A model generated the notes under the pieces. It had not been told where the DNA came from. It saw only the letters and a program-made list of their open reading frames with translations, and made no database searches. From Diorhabda sublineata (taxonomy: Eukaryota; Arthropoda; Insecta; Coleoptera; Chrysomelidae), in the NCBI RefSeq assembly GCF_026230105.1, contig NW_026614266.1:146082-210081 (forward strand): 64,000 nucleotides of DNA, read 5' to 3'. Below, piece by piece: positions 1 through 11,600 of the stretch. Position 1 is the first letter of the stretch; each line of letters begins with the position of its first letter. The position numbers and the translations under genes were made by a program.

Positions 1-22
1 CAGTTGACCTCAATGGGCTTCA
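1..22 (+). repeat. Partial monomer at the left edge
   Basis: The window begins with the last 22 bp of a unit (CAGTTGACCTCAATGGGCTT and two more bases). The array is already in register, so the left boundary also lies outside the window. Confidence 0.95.
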
Positions 23-169
23 ATGGATGTTAATCGCGTATATCTGACAAAGTTAGATGCAAACTCACTCAAATATATGAGAAATGTTGAAATTCGACTT
101 CAAATTAGGAAGATAGACTTTGAAAATTTTCAATCAACACAAAGTGACAGTCGACCTCAATGGGCTCCA

Positions 170-316
170 GTAGATGTTAATCGACGATATCTGACAAAGT
201 TAGATGCAAACTCTCTCGAATATATAAGAAATGTTGAAATTCGACTTCAAATTAGGAAGAGAGACTTTGAAAATTTTCAATCAACACAAAGTGACAGTTG
301 ACCTCAATGGACTTCA
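170..316 (+). repeat. Representative monomer, NRRY class
   Basis: This class reads TCGACGATATCTGAC after GTTAA, giving a GATATC (EcoRV) site. It usually starts GTGGATG, GTAGATG or GCGGATG instead of ATGGATG. A sub-form has TTTGATGC in place of TTAGATGC, for example at 1051 and 1345. The class is interspersed with NRLY units throughout. In the first 2.2 kb it alternates with them to form 294-bp dimers. This copy ends in GTTGACC, one of the commonest single-base variants, where GTCGACC (containing a SalI site) has become GTTGACC. Confidence 0.93.
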
Positions 317-903
317 ATGGATGTTAATCGCCTATATCTGACAAAGTTAGATGCAAACTCTCTCAAATATATAAGAAATGTTGAAATTCGACTTCAAATT
401 AGGAAGATAGACTTTGAAAATTTTCAATCAACACAAAGTGACAGTTGACCTCAATGGACTTCAATGGATGTTAATCGACGATATCTGACAAAGTTAGATG
501 GAAACTCTCTCAAATATATAAGAAATGTTGAAATTCGACTTCAAATTAGGAAGATAGACTTTGAAATTTTCAATCAACACAAAGTGACAGTAGACCTCAA
601 TGGGCTTCAATGGAAGTTAATCGACGATATCTGACAAAGATAGATGCAAACTCTCTCGAATATATGAGAAATGTTGAAATTCGACTTCAAATTAGGAAGA
701 TAGACTTTGAAAATTTTCAATCAACACAAATTGACAATCGACCTCAATGGGCTTCAGTGGATGTTAATCGACGATATCTGACAAAGTTTGATGCAAACTC
801 TCTCAAATATATAAGAAATGTTGAAATTCGACTTCAAATTAGGAAGATAGACTTTAAAAATTTTCAATCAACACAAAGTGACAGTTGACCTCAATGGACT
901 TCA

Positions 904-1050
904 ATGGATGTTAATCGCCTATATCTGACAAAGTTAGATGCAAACTCACTCAAATATATGAGAAATGTTGAAATTCGACTTCAAATAAGGAAGATAGACT
1001 TTGAAAATTTTCAATCAACACAAAGTGACAGTCGACCTCAATGGGCTTCA
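904..1050 (+). repeat. Representative monomer, NRLY class
   Basis: This is one unit, counted from its ATG. Bases 1-12 are the unit start (ATGGATGTTAAT). The class-defining CGCCTATAT follows, then CTGACAAAG. A variable stretch at about 41-58 reads CTCACTC or CTCTCTC followed by ATATATGAG or ATATATAAG. An imperfect dyad TTGAA-7-TTCAA lies at 65-81, and a perfect 14-bp palindrome TTGAAAATTTTCAA at 98-111. Near the end are CAATCAACACAAAGTGACAG and then CTCAATGGGCTTCA, which carries a short internal duplication of TCAATGG across the unit junction. NRLY units contain CGCCTATAT and so lack the GATATC site found in NRRY units. This is a noncoding satellite unit; its open frame is discussed elsewhere. 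Confidence 0.95.
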
Positions 1051-1491
1051 GCGGATGTTAATCGACGATATCTGACAAAGTTTGATGCAAACTCTCTCAA
1101 ATATATAAGAAATGTTGAAATTCGACTTCAAATTAGGAAGATAGACTTTAAAAATTTTCAATCAACACAAAGTGACAGTTGACCTCAATGGACTTCAATG
1201 GATGTTAATCGCCTATATCTGACAAAGTTAGATGCAAACTCACTCAAATATATGAGAAATGTTGAAATTCGACTTCAAATTAGGAAGATAGACTTTGAAA
1301 ATTTTCAAGCAACACAAAGTGACAGTCGACCTCAATGGGCTTCAGCGGATGTTAATCGACGATATCTGACAAAGTTTGATGCAAACTCTCTCAAATATAT
1401 AAGAAATGTTGAAATTCGACTTCAAATTAGGAAGATAGACTTTAAAAATTTTCAATCAAAACAAAGTGAGAGTTGACCTCAATGGACTTCA
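904..1491 (+). repeat. Local 294-bp dimer, two copies
   Basis: Two consecutive NRLY + NRRY(TTTGATGC, GCGGATG) dimers, at 904-1197 and 1198-1491, are nearly identical. Differences I noticed in the second copy are TTCAAGCAAC for TTCAATCAAC near 1307 and TCAAAACAAAGTGAG near 1457. Similar dimers recur at 1638-1931 and 1932-2225. This is the simplest higher-order unit in the window. Confidence 0.85.
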
Positions 1492-1564
1492 ATGGATGTT
1501 AATCGACGATATCTGACAAAGTTAGATGCAAACTCTCTCGAATATATGAGAAATGTTGAAATCG

Positions 1565-3603
1565 ACTTCAAATTAGGAAGATAGACTTTGAAAATTTTCA
1601 ATCAACACAAATTGACAATCGACCTCAATGGGCTTCAGTGGATGTTAATCGACGATATCTGACAAAGTTAGATGCAAACACACTCAAATATATGAGAAAT
1701 GTTGAAATTCGACTTCAAATTAGGAAGATAGACTTTGAAAATTTTCAATCAACACAAAGTGACAGTCGACCTCAATGGGCTTCAGCGGATGTTAATCGAC
1801 GATATCTGACAAAGTTTGATGCAAACTCTCTCAAATATATAAGAAATGTTGAAATTCGACTTCAAATTAGGAAGATAGACTTTAAAAATTTTCAATCAAC
1901 ACAAAGTGACAGTTGACCTCAATGGACTTCAATGGATGTTAATCGCCTATATCTGACAAAGTTAGATGCAAACTCACTCAAATATATGAGAAATGTTGAA
2001 ATTCGACCTCAAATTAGGAAGATAGACTTTGAAAATTTTCAATCAACACAAAGTGACAGTCGACCTCAATGGGCTTCAGCGGATGTTAATCGACGATATC
2101 TGACAAAGTTTGATGCAAACTCTCTCAAATATATAAGAAATGTTGAAATTCGACTTCAAATTAGGAAGATAGACTTTAAAAATTTTCAATCATAACAAAG
2201 TGACAGTTGACCTCAATGGACTTCAATGGATGTTAATCGACGATATCTGACAAAGTTAGATGCAAACTCTCTCGAATATATGAGAAATGTTGAAATCGAC
2301 TTCAAATTAGGAAGATAGACTTTGAAAATTTTCAATCAACACAAATTGACAATCGACCTCAATGGGCTTCAGTGGATGTTAATCGACGATATCTGACAAA
2401 GTTAGATGCAAACACACTCAAATATATGAGAAATGTTGAAATTTGACTTCGAATTAGGGAGATAGACTTTAAAAATTTTCAATCAACACAAAGTGACAGT
2501 CGACCTCAATGGGCTTCAATGGATGTTAATCGCCTATATCTGACAAAGTTAGATGCAAACTCACTCAAATATATGGGAAATGTTGAAATTCGACTTCAAA
2601 TTAGGAAGATAGACTTTGAAAATTTTCAATCAACACAAATTGACAATCGACCTCAATGGGCTTCAATGGATGTTAATCGCCTATATCTGACAAAGTTAGA
2701 TGCAAACTCACTCAAATATATGAGAAATGTTGAAATTCGACTTCAAATTAGGAAGATAGACTTTGAATATTTTCAATCAACACAAATTGACAATCGACCT
2801 CAATGGGCTTCAGTGGATGTCAATCGACGATATCTGACAAAGTTAGATGCAAACACACTCAAATATATGAGAAATGTTGAAATTTGACTTCGAATTAGGG
2901 AGATAGACTTTAAAAATTTTCAATCAACACAAAGTGACAGTCGACCTCAATGGGCTTCAATGGATGTTAATCGCCTATATCTGGCAAAGTTAGATGCAAA
3001 CTCACTCAAATATATGGGAAATGTTGAAATTCGACTTCAAATTAGGAAGATAGACTTTGAAAATTTTCAATCAACACAAATTGACAATCGACCTCAATGG
3101 GCTTCAATGGATGTTAATCGACGATATCTGACAAAGTTAGATGCAAACACACTCAAATATATGAGAAATGTTGAAATTTGACTTCGAATTAGGGAGATAG
3201 ACTTTAAAAATTTTCAATCAACACAAAGTGACAGTCGACCTCAATGGGCTTCAATGGATGTTAATCGCCTATATCTGACAAAGTTAGATGCAAACTCACT
3301 CAAATATATGGGAAATGTTGAAATTCGACTTCAAATTTGGAAGATAGACTTTGAAAATTTTCAATCAACACAAATTGACAATCGACCTCAATGGGCTTCA
3401 ATGGATGTTAATCGCCTATATCTGACAAAGTTAGATGCAAACTCACTCAAATTTATAAGAAATGTTGAAATTCGACTTCAAATTAGGAAGATAGACTTTG
3501 AAAATTTTCAATCAACACAAAGTGACAGTCGACCTCAATTGGCTTCAGTAGATGTTAATCGACGATATCTGACAAAGTTAGATGCAAACTCTCTCAAATA
3601 TAT
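1565..3603 (+). repeat. ~2.04-kb block, left copy (offset 2204 bp)
   Basis: This block of about 14 monomers recurs at about 3769-5807, shifted by 2204 bp (15 x 147 minus 1). Shared rare markers include GAAATCGAC with a missing T near 2291 and 4497, ATTCGACCTC at 2001 and 4205, and CTGGCAAAG near 2980 and 5184. Others are AAATTTGGAAG near 3334 and 5538, and CAAATTTATAAG near 3449 and 5653. The match fades upstream of about 1565 and stops near 3603 (ATATGAG) against 5807 (ATATAAG). One difference is TCATAAC near 2191 against TCAAAAC near 4395. Confidence 0.85.
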
Positions 3604-4120
3604 GAGAAATGTTGAAATTCGACTTCAAATTAGGAAGATAGACTTTGAAAATTTTCAATCAACACAAAGTGACAGTCGACCTCAATGGGCTTCAGCGGAT
3701 GTTAATCGACGATATCTGACAAAGTTTGATGCAAACTCTCTCAAATATATAAGAAATGTTGAAATTCGACTTCAAATTAGGAAGATAGACTTTGAAAATT
3801 TTCAATCAACACAAATTGACAATCGACCTCAATGGGCTTCAGTGGATGTTAATCGACGATATCTGACAAAGTTAGATGCAAACACACTCAAATATATGAG
3901 AAATGTTGAAATTCGACTTCAAATTAGGAAGATAGACTTTGAAAATTTTCAATCAACACAAAGTGACAGTCGACCTCAATGGGCTTCAGCGGATGTTAAT
4001 CGACGATATCTGACAAAGTTTGATGCAAACTCTCTCAAATATATAAGAAATGTTGAAATTCGACTTCAAATTAGGAAGATAGACTTTAAAAATTTTCAAT
4101 CAACACAAAGTGACAGTTGA
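3254..4120 (+). other. 288-codon stop-free stretch, not called as a gene
   Basis: This is one of the two longest open stretches in the window; the other is 37195-38061, also 288 codons. It is just under six 49-codon repeats in a row in which the CGA codons have not become TGA. Each repeat begins near DVNRLYLTK or DVNRRYLTK and ends RPQWAS. The translation is arginine-, lysine- and asparagine-rich and has no domain I recognise. There is no promoter, intron or flanking context different from the rest of the array. Neighbouring units of the same sequence carry stops or frameshifts, so the openness is best explained by the unit length being a multiple of three. Translation of such peptides cannot be excluded from sequence alone. 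Confidence 0.8.
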
Positions 4121-5807
4121 CCTCAATGGACTTCAATGGATGTTAATCGCCTATATCTGACAAAGTTAGATGCAAACTCACTCAAATATATGAGAAATGT
4201 TGAAATTCGACCTCAAATTAGGAAGATAGACTTTGAAAATTTTCAATCAACACAAAGTGACAGTCGACCTCAATGGGCTTCAGCGGATGTTAATCGACGA
4301 TATCTGACAAAGTTTGATGCAAACTCTCTCAAATATATAAGAAATGTTGAAATTCGACTTCAAATTAGGAAGATAGACTTTAAAAATTTTCAATCAAAAC
4401 AAAGTGACAGTTGACCTCAATGGACTTCAATGGATGTTAATCGACGATATCTGACAAAGTTAGATGCAAACTCTCTCGAATATATGAGAAATGTTGAAAT
4501 CGACTTCAAATTAGGAAGATAGACTTTGAAAATTTTCAATCAACACAAATTGACAATCGACCTCAATGGGCTTCAGTGGATGTTAATCGACGATATCTGA
4601 CAAAGTTAGATGCAAACACACTCAAATATATGAGAAATGTTGAAATTTGACTTCGAATTAGGGAGATAGACTTTAAAAATTTTCAATCAACACAAAGTGA
4701 CAGTCGACCTCAATGGGCTTCAATGGATGTTAATCGCCTATATCTGACAAAGTTAGATGCAAACTCACTCAAATATATGGGAAATGTTGAAATTCGACTT
4801 CAAATTAGGAAGATAGACTTTGAAAATTTTCAATCAACACAAATTGACAATCGACCTCAATGGGCTTCAATGGATGTTAATCGCCTATATCTGACAAAGT
4901 TAGATGCAAACTCACTCAAATATATGAGAAATGTTGAAATTCGACTTCAAATTAGGAAGATAGACTTTGAATATTTTCAATCAACACAAATTGACAATCG
5001 ACCTCAATGGGCTTCAGTGGATGTCAATCGACGATATCTGACAAAGTTAGATGCAAACACACTCAAATATATGAGAAATGTTGAAATTTGACTTCGAATT
5101 AGGGAGATAGACTTTAAAAATTTTCAATCAACACAAAGTGACAGTCGACCTCAATGGGCTTCAATGGATGTTAATCGCCTATATCTGGCAAAGTTAGATG
5201 CAAACTCACTCAAATATATGGGAAATGTTGAAATTCGACTTCAAATTAGGAAGATAGACTTTGAAAATTTTCAATCAACACAAATTGACAATCGACCTCA
5301 ATGGGCTTCAATGGATGTTAATCGACGATATCTGACAAAGTTAGATGCAAACACACTCAAATATATGAGAAATGTTGAAATTTGACTTCGAATTAGGGAG
5401 ATAGACTTTAAAAATTTTCAATCAACACAAAGTGACAGTCGACCTCAATGGGCTTCAATGGATGTTAATCGCCTATATCTGACAAAGTTAGATGCAAACT
5501 CACTCAAATATATGGGAAATGTTGAAATTCGACTTCAAATTTGGAAGATAGACTTTGAAAATTTTCAATCAACACAAATTGACAATCGACCTCAATGGGC
5601 TTCAATGGATGTTAATCGCCTATATCTGACAAAGTTAGATGCAAACTCACTCAAATTTATAAGAAATGTTGAAATTCGACTTCAAATTAGGAAGATAGAC
5701 TTTGAAAATTTTCAATCAACACAAAGTGACAGTCGACCTCAATTGGCTTCAGTAGATGTTAATCGACGATATCTGACAAAGTTAGATGCAAACTCTCTCA
5801 AATATAT
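3769..5807 (+). repeat. ~2.04-kb block, right copy (offset 2204 bp)
   Basis: This is the partner of 1565-3603, with the marker correspondence given there. Because the offset (15 monomers) is slightly longer than the matched length, about one monomer lies between the two copies. That is the pattern expected from an out-of-register exchange or conversion followed by local replacement at the junction. Confidence 0.85.
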
Positions 5808-6542
5808 AAGAAATGTTGAAATTCGACTTCAAATTAGGAAGATAGACTTTGAAAATTTTTAATCAACACAAATTGACAATCGACCTCAATGGGCTTCAAT
5901 GGATGTTAATCGCCTATATCTGACAAAGTTAGATGCAAACGCACTCAAATATATAAGAAATGTTGAAATTCGACTTCAAATTAGGAAGATAGACTTTGAA
6001 AATTTTCAATCAACACAAATTGACAATCGACCTCAATGGGCTTCAATGGATGTTAATCGCCTATATCTGACAAACTTAGATGCAAACTCACTCAAATATA
6101 TGAGAAATGTTGAAATTCGACTTCAAATTAGGAAGATAGACTTTAAAAATTTTCAATCAACACAAAGTGTCAGTTGACCTCAATGGACTTCAATGGATGT
6201 TAATCGCCTATATCTGACAAAGTTAGATGCAAACACACTCAAATATATGAGAAATGTTGAAATTTGACTTCAAATTAGGGAGATAGACTTTAAAAATTTT
6301 CAATCAACACAAAGTGACAGTCGACCTCAATGGGCTTCAATGGATGTTAATCGCCTATATCTGACAAAGTTAGATGCAAACTCACTCAAATATATAAGAA
6401 ATGTTGAAATTCGACTTCAAATTAGGAAGATAGACTTTGAAAATTTTCAATCAACACAAAGTGACAGTTGACCTCAATTGGCTTCAGTAAATGTTAATCC
6501 ACGATATCTGACAAAGTTAGATGCAAACTCTCTCAAATATAT

Positions 6543-7205
6543 AAGAAATGTTGAAATTCGACTTCAAATTAGGAAGATAGACTTTGAAAATTTTCAATCA
6601 ACACAAAGTGACAGTCGACCTCAATTGTCTTCAGTAGATGTTAATCGATGATATCTGACAAAGTTAGATGCAAACTCTCTCAAATATATAAGAAATGTTG
6701 AAATTCGACTTCAAATTAGGAAGATAGACTTTGAAAATTTTCAATCAACACAAATTGACAATCGACCTCAATGGGCTTCAATGGATGTTAATCGCCTATA
6801 TCTGACAAAGTTAGATGCAAATTCACTCAAATATATAAGAAATGTTGAAATTCGACTTCAAATTAGGAAGATAGATTTTGAAAATTTTCAATCAACACAA
6901 ATTGACAATCGACCTCAATGGGCTTCAATGGATGTTAATCGCCTATATCTGACAAAGTTAGATGCAAACTCACTCAAATATATGAGAAATGTTGAAATTC
7001 GACTTCAAATTAGGAAGATAGACTTTAAAAATTTTCAATCAACACAAAGTGTCAGTTGACCTCAATGGACTTCAATGGATGTTAATCGCGTATATCTGAC
7101 AAAGTTAGATGCAAACACACTCAAATATATGAGAAATGTTGAAATTCGACTTCAAATTAGGAAGATAGACTTTGAAAATTTTCAATCAACACAAAGTGAC
7201 AGTCG
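6543..7205 (+). repeat. Local 6-mer offset block (882 bp), left copy
   Basis: This block of about 4.5 monomers matches about 7425-8087, shifted by 882 bp (6 x 147). The key marker is CAATTGTCTTCAGTAGATG followed by ATCGATGAT, where CGACGAT has become CGATGAT, near 6635 and 7517. Downstream markers also match: GCAAATTCACTC, GATAGATTTTG and AGTGTCAGTTGACC. Confidence 0.78.
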
Positions 7206-7221
7206 ACCTCAATGGGCTTCA
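7075..7221 (+). repeat. Representative monomer, NRVY class
   Basis: This class reads TCGCGTATATCTGAC after GTTAA and usually has ACACTC in place of CTCACTC or CTCTCTC. It typically follows a unit ending in GTTGACC and CTCAATGGAC, so the class marker travels with a particular left junction. It is scarce in the first 7 kb (23 is the first copy). It is common from 7 kb to about 47 kb and again near 59-64 kb. Co-inheritance of several markers suggests the class spreads as part of multi-monomer blocks and not one unit at a time. Confidence 0.9.
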
Positions 7222-7424
7222 GTAGATGTTAATCGACGATATCTGACAAAGTTAGATGCAAATTCACTCAAATATATAAGAAATGTTGAAATTCGACTTC
7301 AAATTAGGAAGATAGATTTTGAAAATTTTCAATCAACACAAATTGACAATCGACCTCAATGGGCTTCAATGGATGTTAATCGCCTATATCTGACAAAGTT
7401 AGATGCAAACTCACTCAAATATAT

Positions 7425-8660
7425 GAGAAATGTTGAAATTCGACTTCAAATTAGGAAGATAGACTTTGAAAATTTTCAATCAACACAAAGTGACAGTCGA
7501 CCTCAATTGTCTTCAGTAGATGTTAATCGATGATATCTGACAAAGTTAGATGCAAACTCTCTCAAATATATAAGAAATGTTGAAATTCGACTTCAAATTA
7601 GGAAGATAGACTTTGAAAATTTTCAATCAACACAAATTGACAATCGACCTCAATGGGCTTCAATGGATGTTAATCGCCTATATCTGACAAAGTTAGATGC
7701 AAATTCACTCAAATATATAAGAAATGTTGAAATTCGACTTCAAATTAGGAAGATAGATTTTGAAAATTTTCAATCAACACAAATTGACAATCGACCTCAA
7801 TGGGCTTCAATGGATGTTAATCGCCTATATCTGACAAAGTTAGATGCAAACTCACTCAAATATATGAGAAATGTTGAAATTCGACTTCAAATTAGGAAGA
7901 TAGACTTTAAAAATTTTCAATCAACACAAAGTGTCAGTTGACCTCAATGGACTTCAATGGATGTTAATCGCGTATATCTGACAAAGTTAGATGCAAACAC
8001 ACTCAAATATATGAGAAATGTTGAAATTCGACTTCAAATTAGGAAGATAGACTTTGAAAATTTTCAATCAACACAAAGTGACAGTCGACCTCAATTGGCT
8101 TCAGTAGATGTTAATCGACGATATCTGACAAAGTTAGATGCCAACTCTCTCAAATATATAAGAAATGTTGAAATTCGACTTCAAATTAGGAAGATAGACT
8201 TTGAAAATTTTCAATCAACACAAATTGACAATCGACCTCAATGGGCTTCAATGGATGTTAATCGCCTATATCTGACAAAGTTAGATGCAAACTCACTCAA
8301 ATATATGAGGAATGTTGAAATTCGACTTCAAATTAGGAAGATAGACTTTAAAAATTTTCGATCAACACAAAGTGACAGTTGACCTCAATGGGCTTCAGTG
8401 GATGTTAATCGACGATATCTGACAAAGTTTGATGCAAACTCTCTCAAATATATAAGAAATGTTGAAATTCGACTTCAAATTAGGAAGATAGACTTTGAAA
8501 ATTTTCAATCAACACAAAGTGACAGTTGACCTCAATGGACCTCAATGGATGTTAATCGCGTATATCTGACAAAGTTAGATGCAAACACACTCAAATATAT
8601 GAGAAATGTTGAAATTCGACTTCAAATTAGGAAGATAGACTTTGAAAATTTTCAATCAAC
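7425..8660 (+). repeat. ~1.24-kb block with a distant copy at 19.9-21.1 kb
   Basis: This block recurs about 12.49 kb away, at roughly 19911-21146 (offset 12486). Shared features include the ATCGATGAT marker, the succession of classes, the TTTTCGATC unit near 8355 and 20841, and the GTGGATG/TTTGATGC unit that follows. The two are not identical: 7663 has GCAAATTCACTC where 20149 has GCAAACTCACTC, and 8141 has a private C. Confidence 0.75.
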
Positions 8661-11600
8661 ACAAATTGACAATCGACCTCAATGGGCTTCAATGGATGTT
8701 AATCGCCTATATCTGACAAAGTTAGATGCAAACTCACTCAAATATATGAGAAATGTTGAAATTCGACTTCGAATTAGGGAGATAGACTTTAAAAATTTTC
8801 AATCAACACAAAGTGACAGTTGACCTCAATGGACTTCAATGGATGTTAATCGCGTATATCTGACAAAGTTAGATGCAAACACACTCAAATATATGAGAAA
8901 TGTTGAAATTTGACTTCGAATTAGGGAGATAGACTTTAAAAATTTTCAATCAACACAAAGTGACAGTTGACCTCAATGGACTTCAATGGATGTTAATCGC
9001 CTATATCTGACAAAGTTAGATGCAAACTCACTCAAATATATGAGAAATGTTGAAATTCGACTTCAAATTAGGAAGATAGACTTTGAAAATTTTCAATCAA
9101 CACAAAGTGACAGTCGACCTCAATTGGCTTCAGTAGATGTTAATCGACGATATCTGAAAAAGATAGATGCAAACTCTCTCAAATATATAAGAAATGTTGA
9201 AATTCGACTTCAAATTAGGAAGATAGACTTTGAAAATTTTCAATCAAAACAAATTGACAATCGACCTCAATGGGCTTCAATGGATGTTAATCGCCTATAT
9301 CTGACAAAGTTAGATGCAAACTCACTCAAATATATGAGAAATGTTGAAATTCGACTTCAAATTAGGAAGATAGACTTTGAAAATTTTCAATCAACACAAA
9401 GTGACAGTTGACCTCAATGGACCTCAATGGATGTTAATCGCGTATATCTGACAAAGTTAGATGCAAACACACTCAAATATATGAGAAATGTTGAAATTTG
9501 ACTTCGAATTAGGGAGATAGACTTTAAAAATTTTCAATCAACACAAAGTGACAGTTGACCTCAATGGACTTCAATGGATGTTAATCGCCTATATCTGACA
9601 AAGTTAGATGCAAACACACTCAAATATATGAGAAATGTTGAAATTTGACTTCGAATTAGGAAGATAGACTTTAAAAATTTTCAATCAACACAAAGTGACA
9701 GTTGACCTCAATGGACTTAAATGGATGTTAATCGCCTATATCTGACAAAGTTAGATGCAAACTCACTCAAATATATGAGAAATGTTGAAATTCGACTTCA
9801 AATTAGGAAGATAGACTTTGAAAATTTTCAATCAACACAAAGTGACAGTCGACCTCAATTGGCTTCAGTAGATGTTAATCGACGATATCTGACAAAGTTA
9901 GATGCAAACTCTCTCAAATATATAAGAAATGTTGAAATTCGACTTCAAATTAGGAAGATAGACTTTGAAAATTTTCAATCAACACAAATTGACAATCGAC
10001 CTCAATGGGCTTCAATGGATGTTAATCGCCTATATCTGACAAAGTTAGATGCAAACTCACTCAAATATATAAGAAAAGTTGAAATTCGACTTCAAATTAG
10101 GAAGATAGATTTTGAAAATTTTCAATCAACACAAATTGACAATCGACCTCAATGGGCTTCAATGGATGTTAATCGCCTATATCTGACAAAGTTAGATGCA
10201 AACTCACTCAAATATATGAGAAATGTTGAAATTCGACTTCAAATTAGGAAGATAGACTTTAAAAATTTTCAATCAACACGAAGTGTCAGTTGACCTCAAT
10301 GGACTTCAATGGATGTTAATCGCGTATATCTGACAAAGTTAGATGCAAACACACTCAAATATATGAGAAAAGTTGAAATTCGACTTCAAATTAGGAAGAT
10401 AGACTTTGAAAATTTTCAATCAACACAAAGTGACAGTCGACCTCAATTGGCTTCAGTAGATGTTAATCGACGATATCTGACAAAGTTAGATGCAAACTCT
10501 CTCAAATATATAAGAAATGTTGAAATTCGACTTCAAATTAGGAAGATAGACTTTGAAATTTTCAATCAACACAAAGTGACAGTAGACCTCAATGGGCTTC
10601 AATGGAAGTTAATCGACGATATCTGACAAAGATAGATGCAAACTCTCTCAAATATATAAGAAATGTTGAAATTCGACTTCAAATTAGGAAGATAGACTTT
10701 GAAAATTTTCAATCAACACAAAGTGACAGTCGACCTCAATGGACTTCAATGGATGTTAATCGCGTATATCTGACAAAGTTAGATGCAAACACACTCAAAT
10801 ATATGAGAAATGTTGAAATTCGACTTCAAATTAGGAAGATAGACTTTGAAAATTTTCAATCAACACAAAGTGACAGTCGACCTCAATTGGCTTCAGTAGA
10901 TGTTAATCGACGATATCTGACAAAGTTAGATGCAAACTCTCTCAAATATATAAGAAATGTTGAAATTCGACTTCAAATTAGGAAGATAGACTTTGAAAAT
11001 TTTCAATCAACACAAATTGACAATCGACCTCAATGGGCTTCAATGGATGTTAATCGCCTATATCTGACAAAGTTAGATGCAAACTCACTCAAATATATAT
11101 GAAATGTTGAAATTCGACTTCAAATTAGGAAGATAGATTTTGAAAATTTTCAATCAACACAAATTGACAATCGACCTCAATGGGCTTCAATGGATGTTAA
11201 TCGCCTATATCTGACAAAGTTAGATGCAAACTCACTCAAATATATGAGAAATGTTGAAATTCGACTTCAAATTAGGAAGATAGACTTTAAAAATTTTCAA
11301 TCAACACGAAGTGTCAGTTGACCTCAATGGACTTCAATGGATGTTAATCGCGTATATCTGACAAAGTTAGATGCAAACACACTCAAATATATGAGAAATG
11401 TTGAAATTCGACTTCAAATTAGGAAGATAGACTTTGAAAATTTTCAATCAACACAAAGTGACAGTCGACCTCAATTGGCTTCAGTAGATGTTAATCGACG
11501 ATATCTGACAAAGTTAGATGCAAACTCACTCAAATATATGAGAAATGTTGAAATTCGACTTCAAATTAGGAAGATAGACTTTAAAAATTTTCAATCAACA

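Noticed and set aside
904..1050. CENP-B box (TTCG-4-A-2-CGGG pattern) in the monomer
   Set aside because: The only TTCG on the + strand is followed by ACTTCAAATTAGG, lacking the required A and CGGG; the reverse strand has no better match.
904..1050. TATA box or promoter at CAAATATATAAG / CTATATC
   Set aside because: These AT-rich strings occur in every monomer as part of the consensus and have no associated gene; satellite transcription cannot be judged from them.
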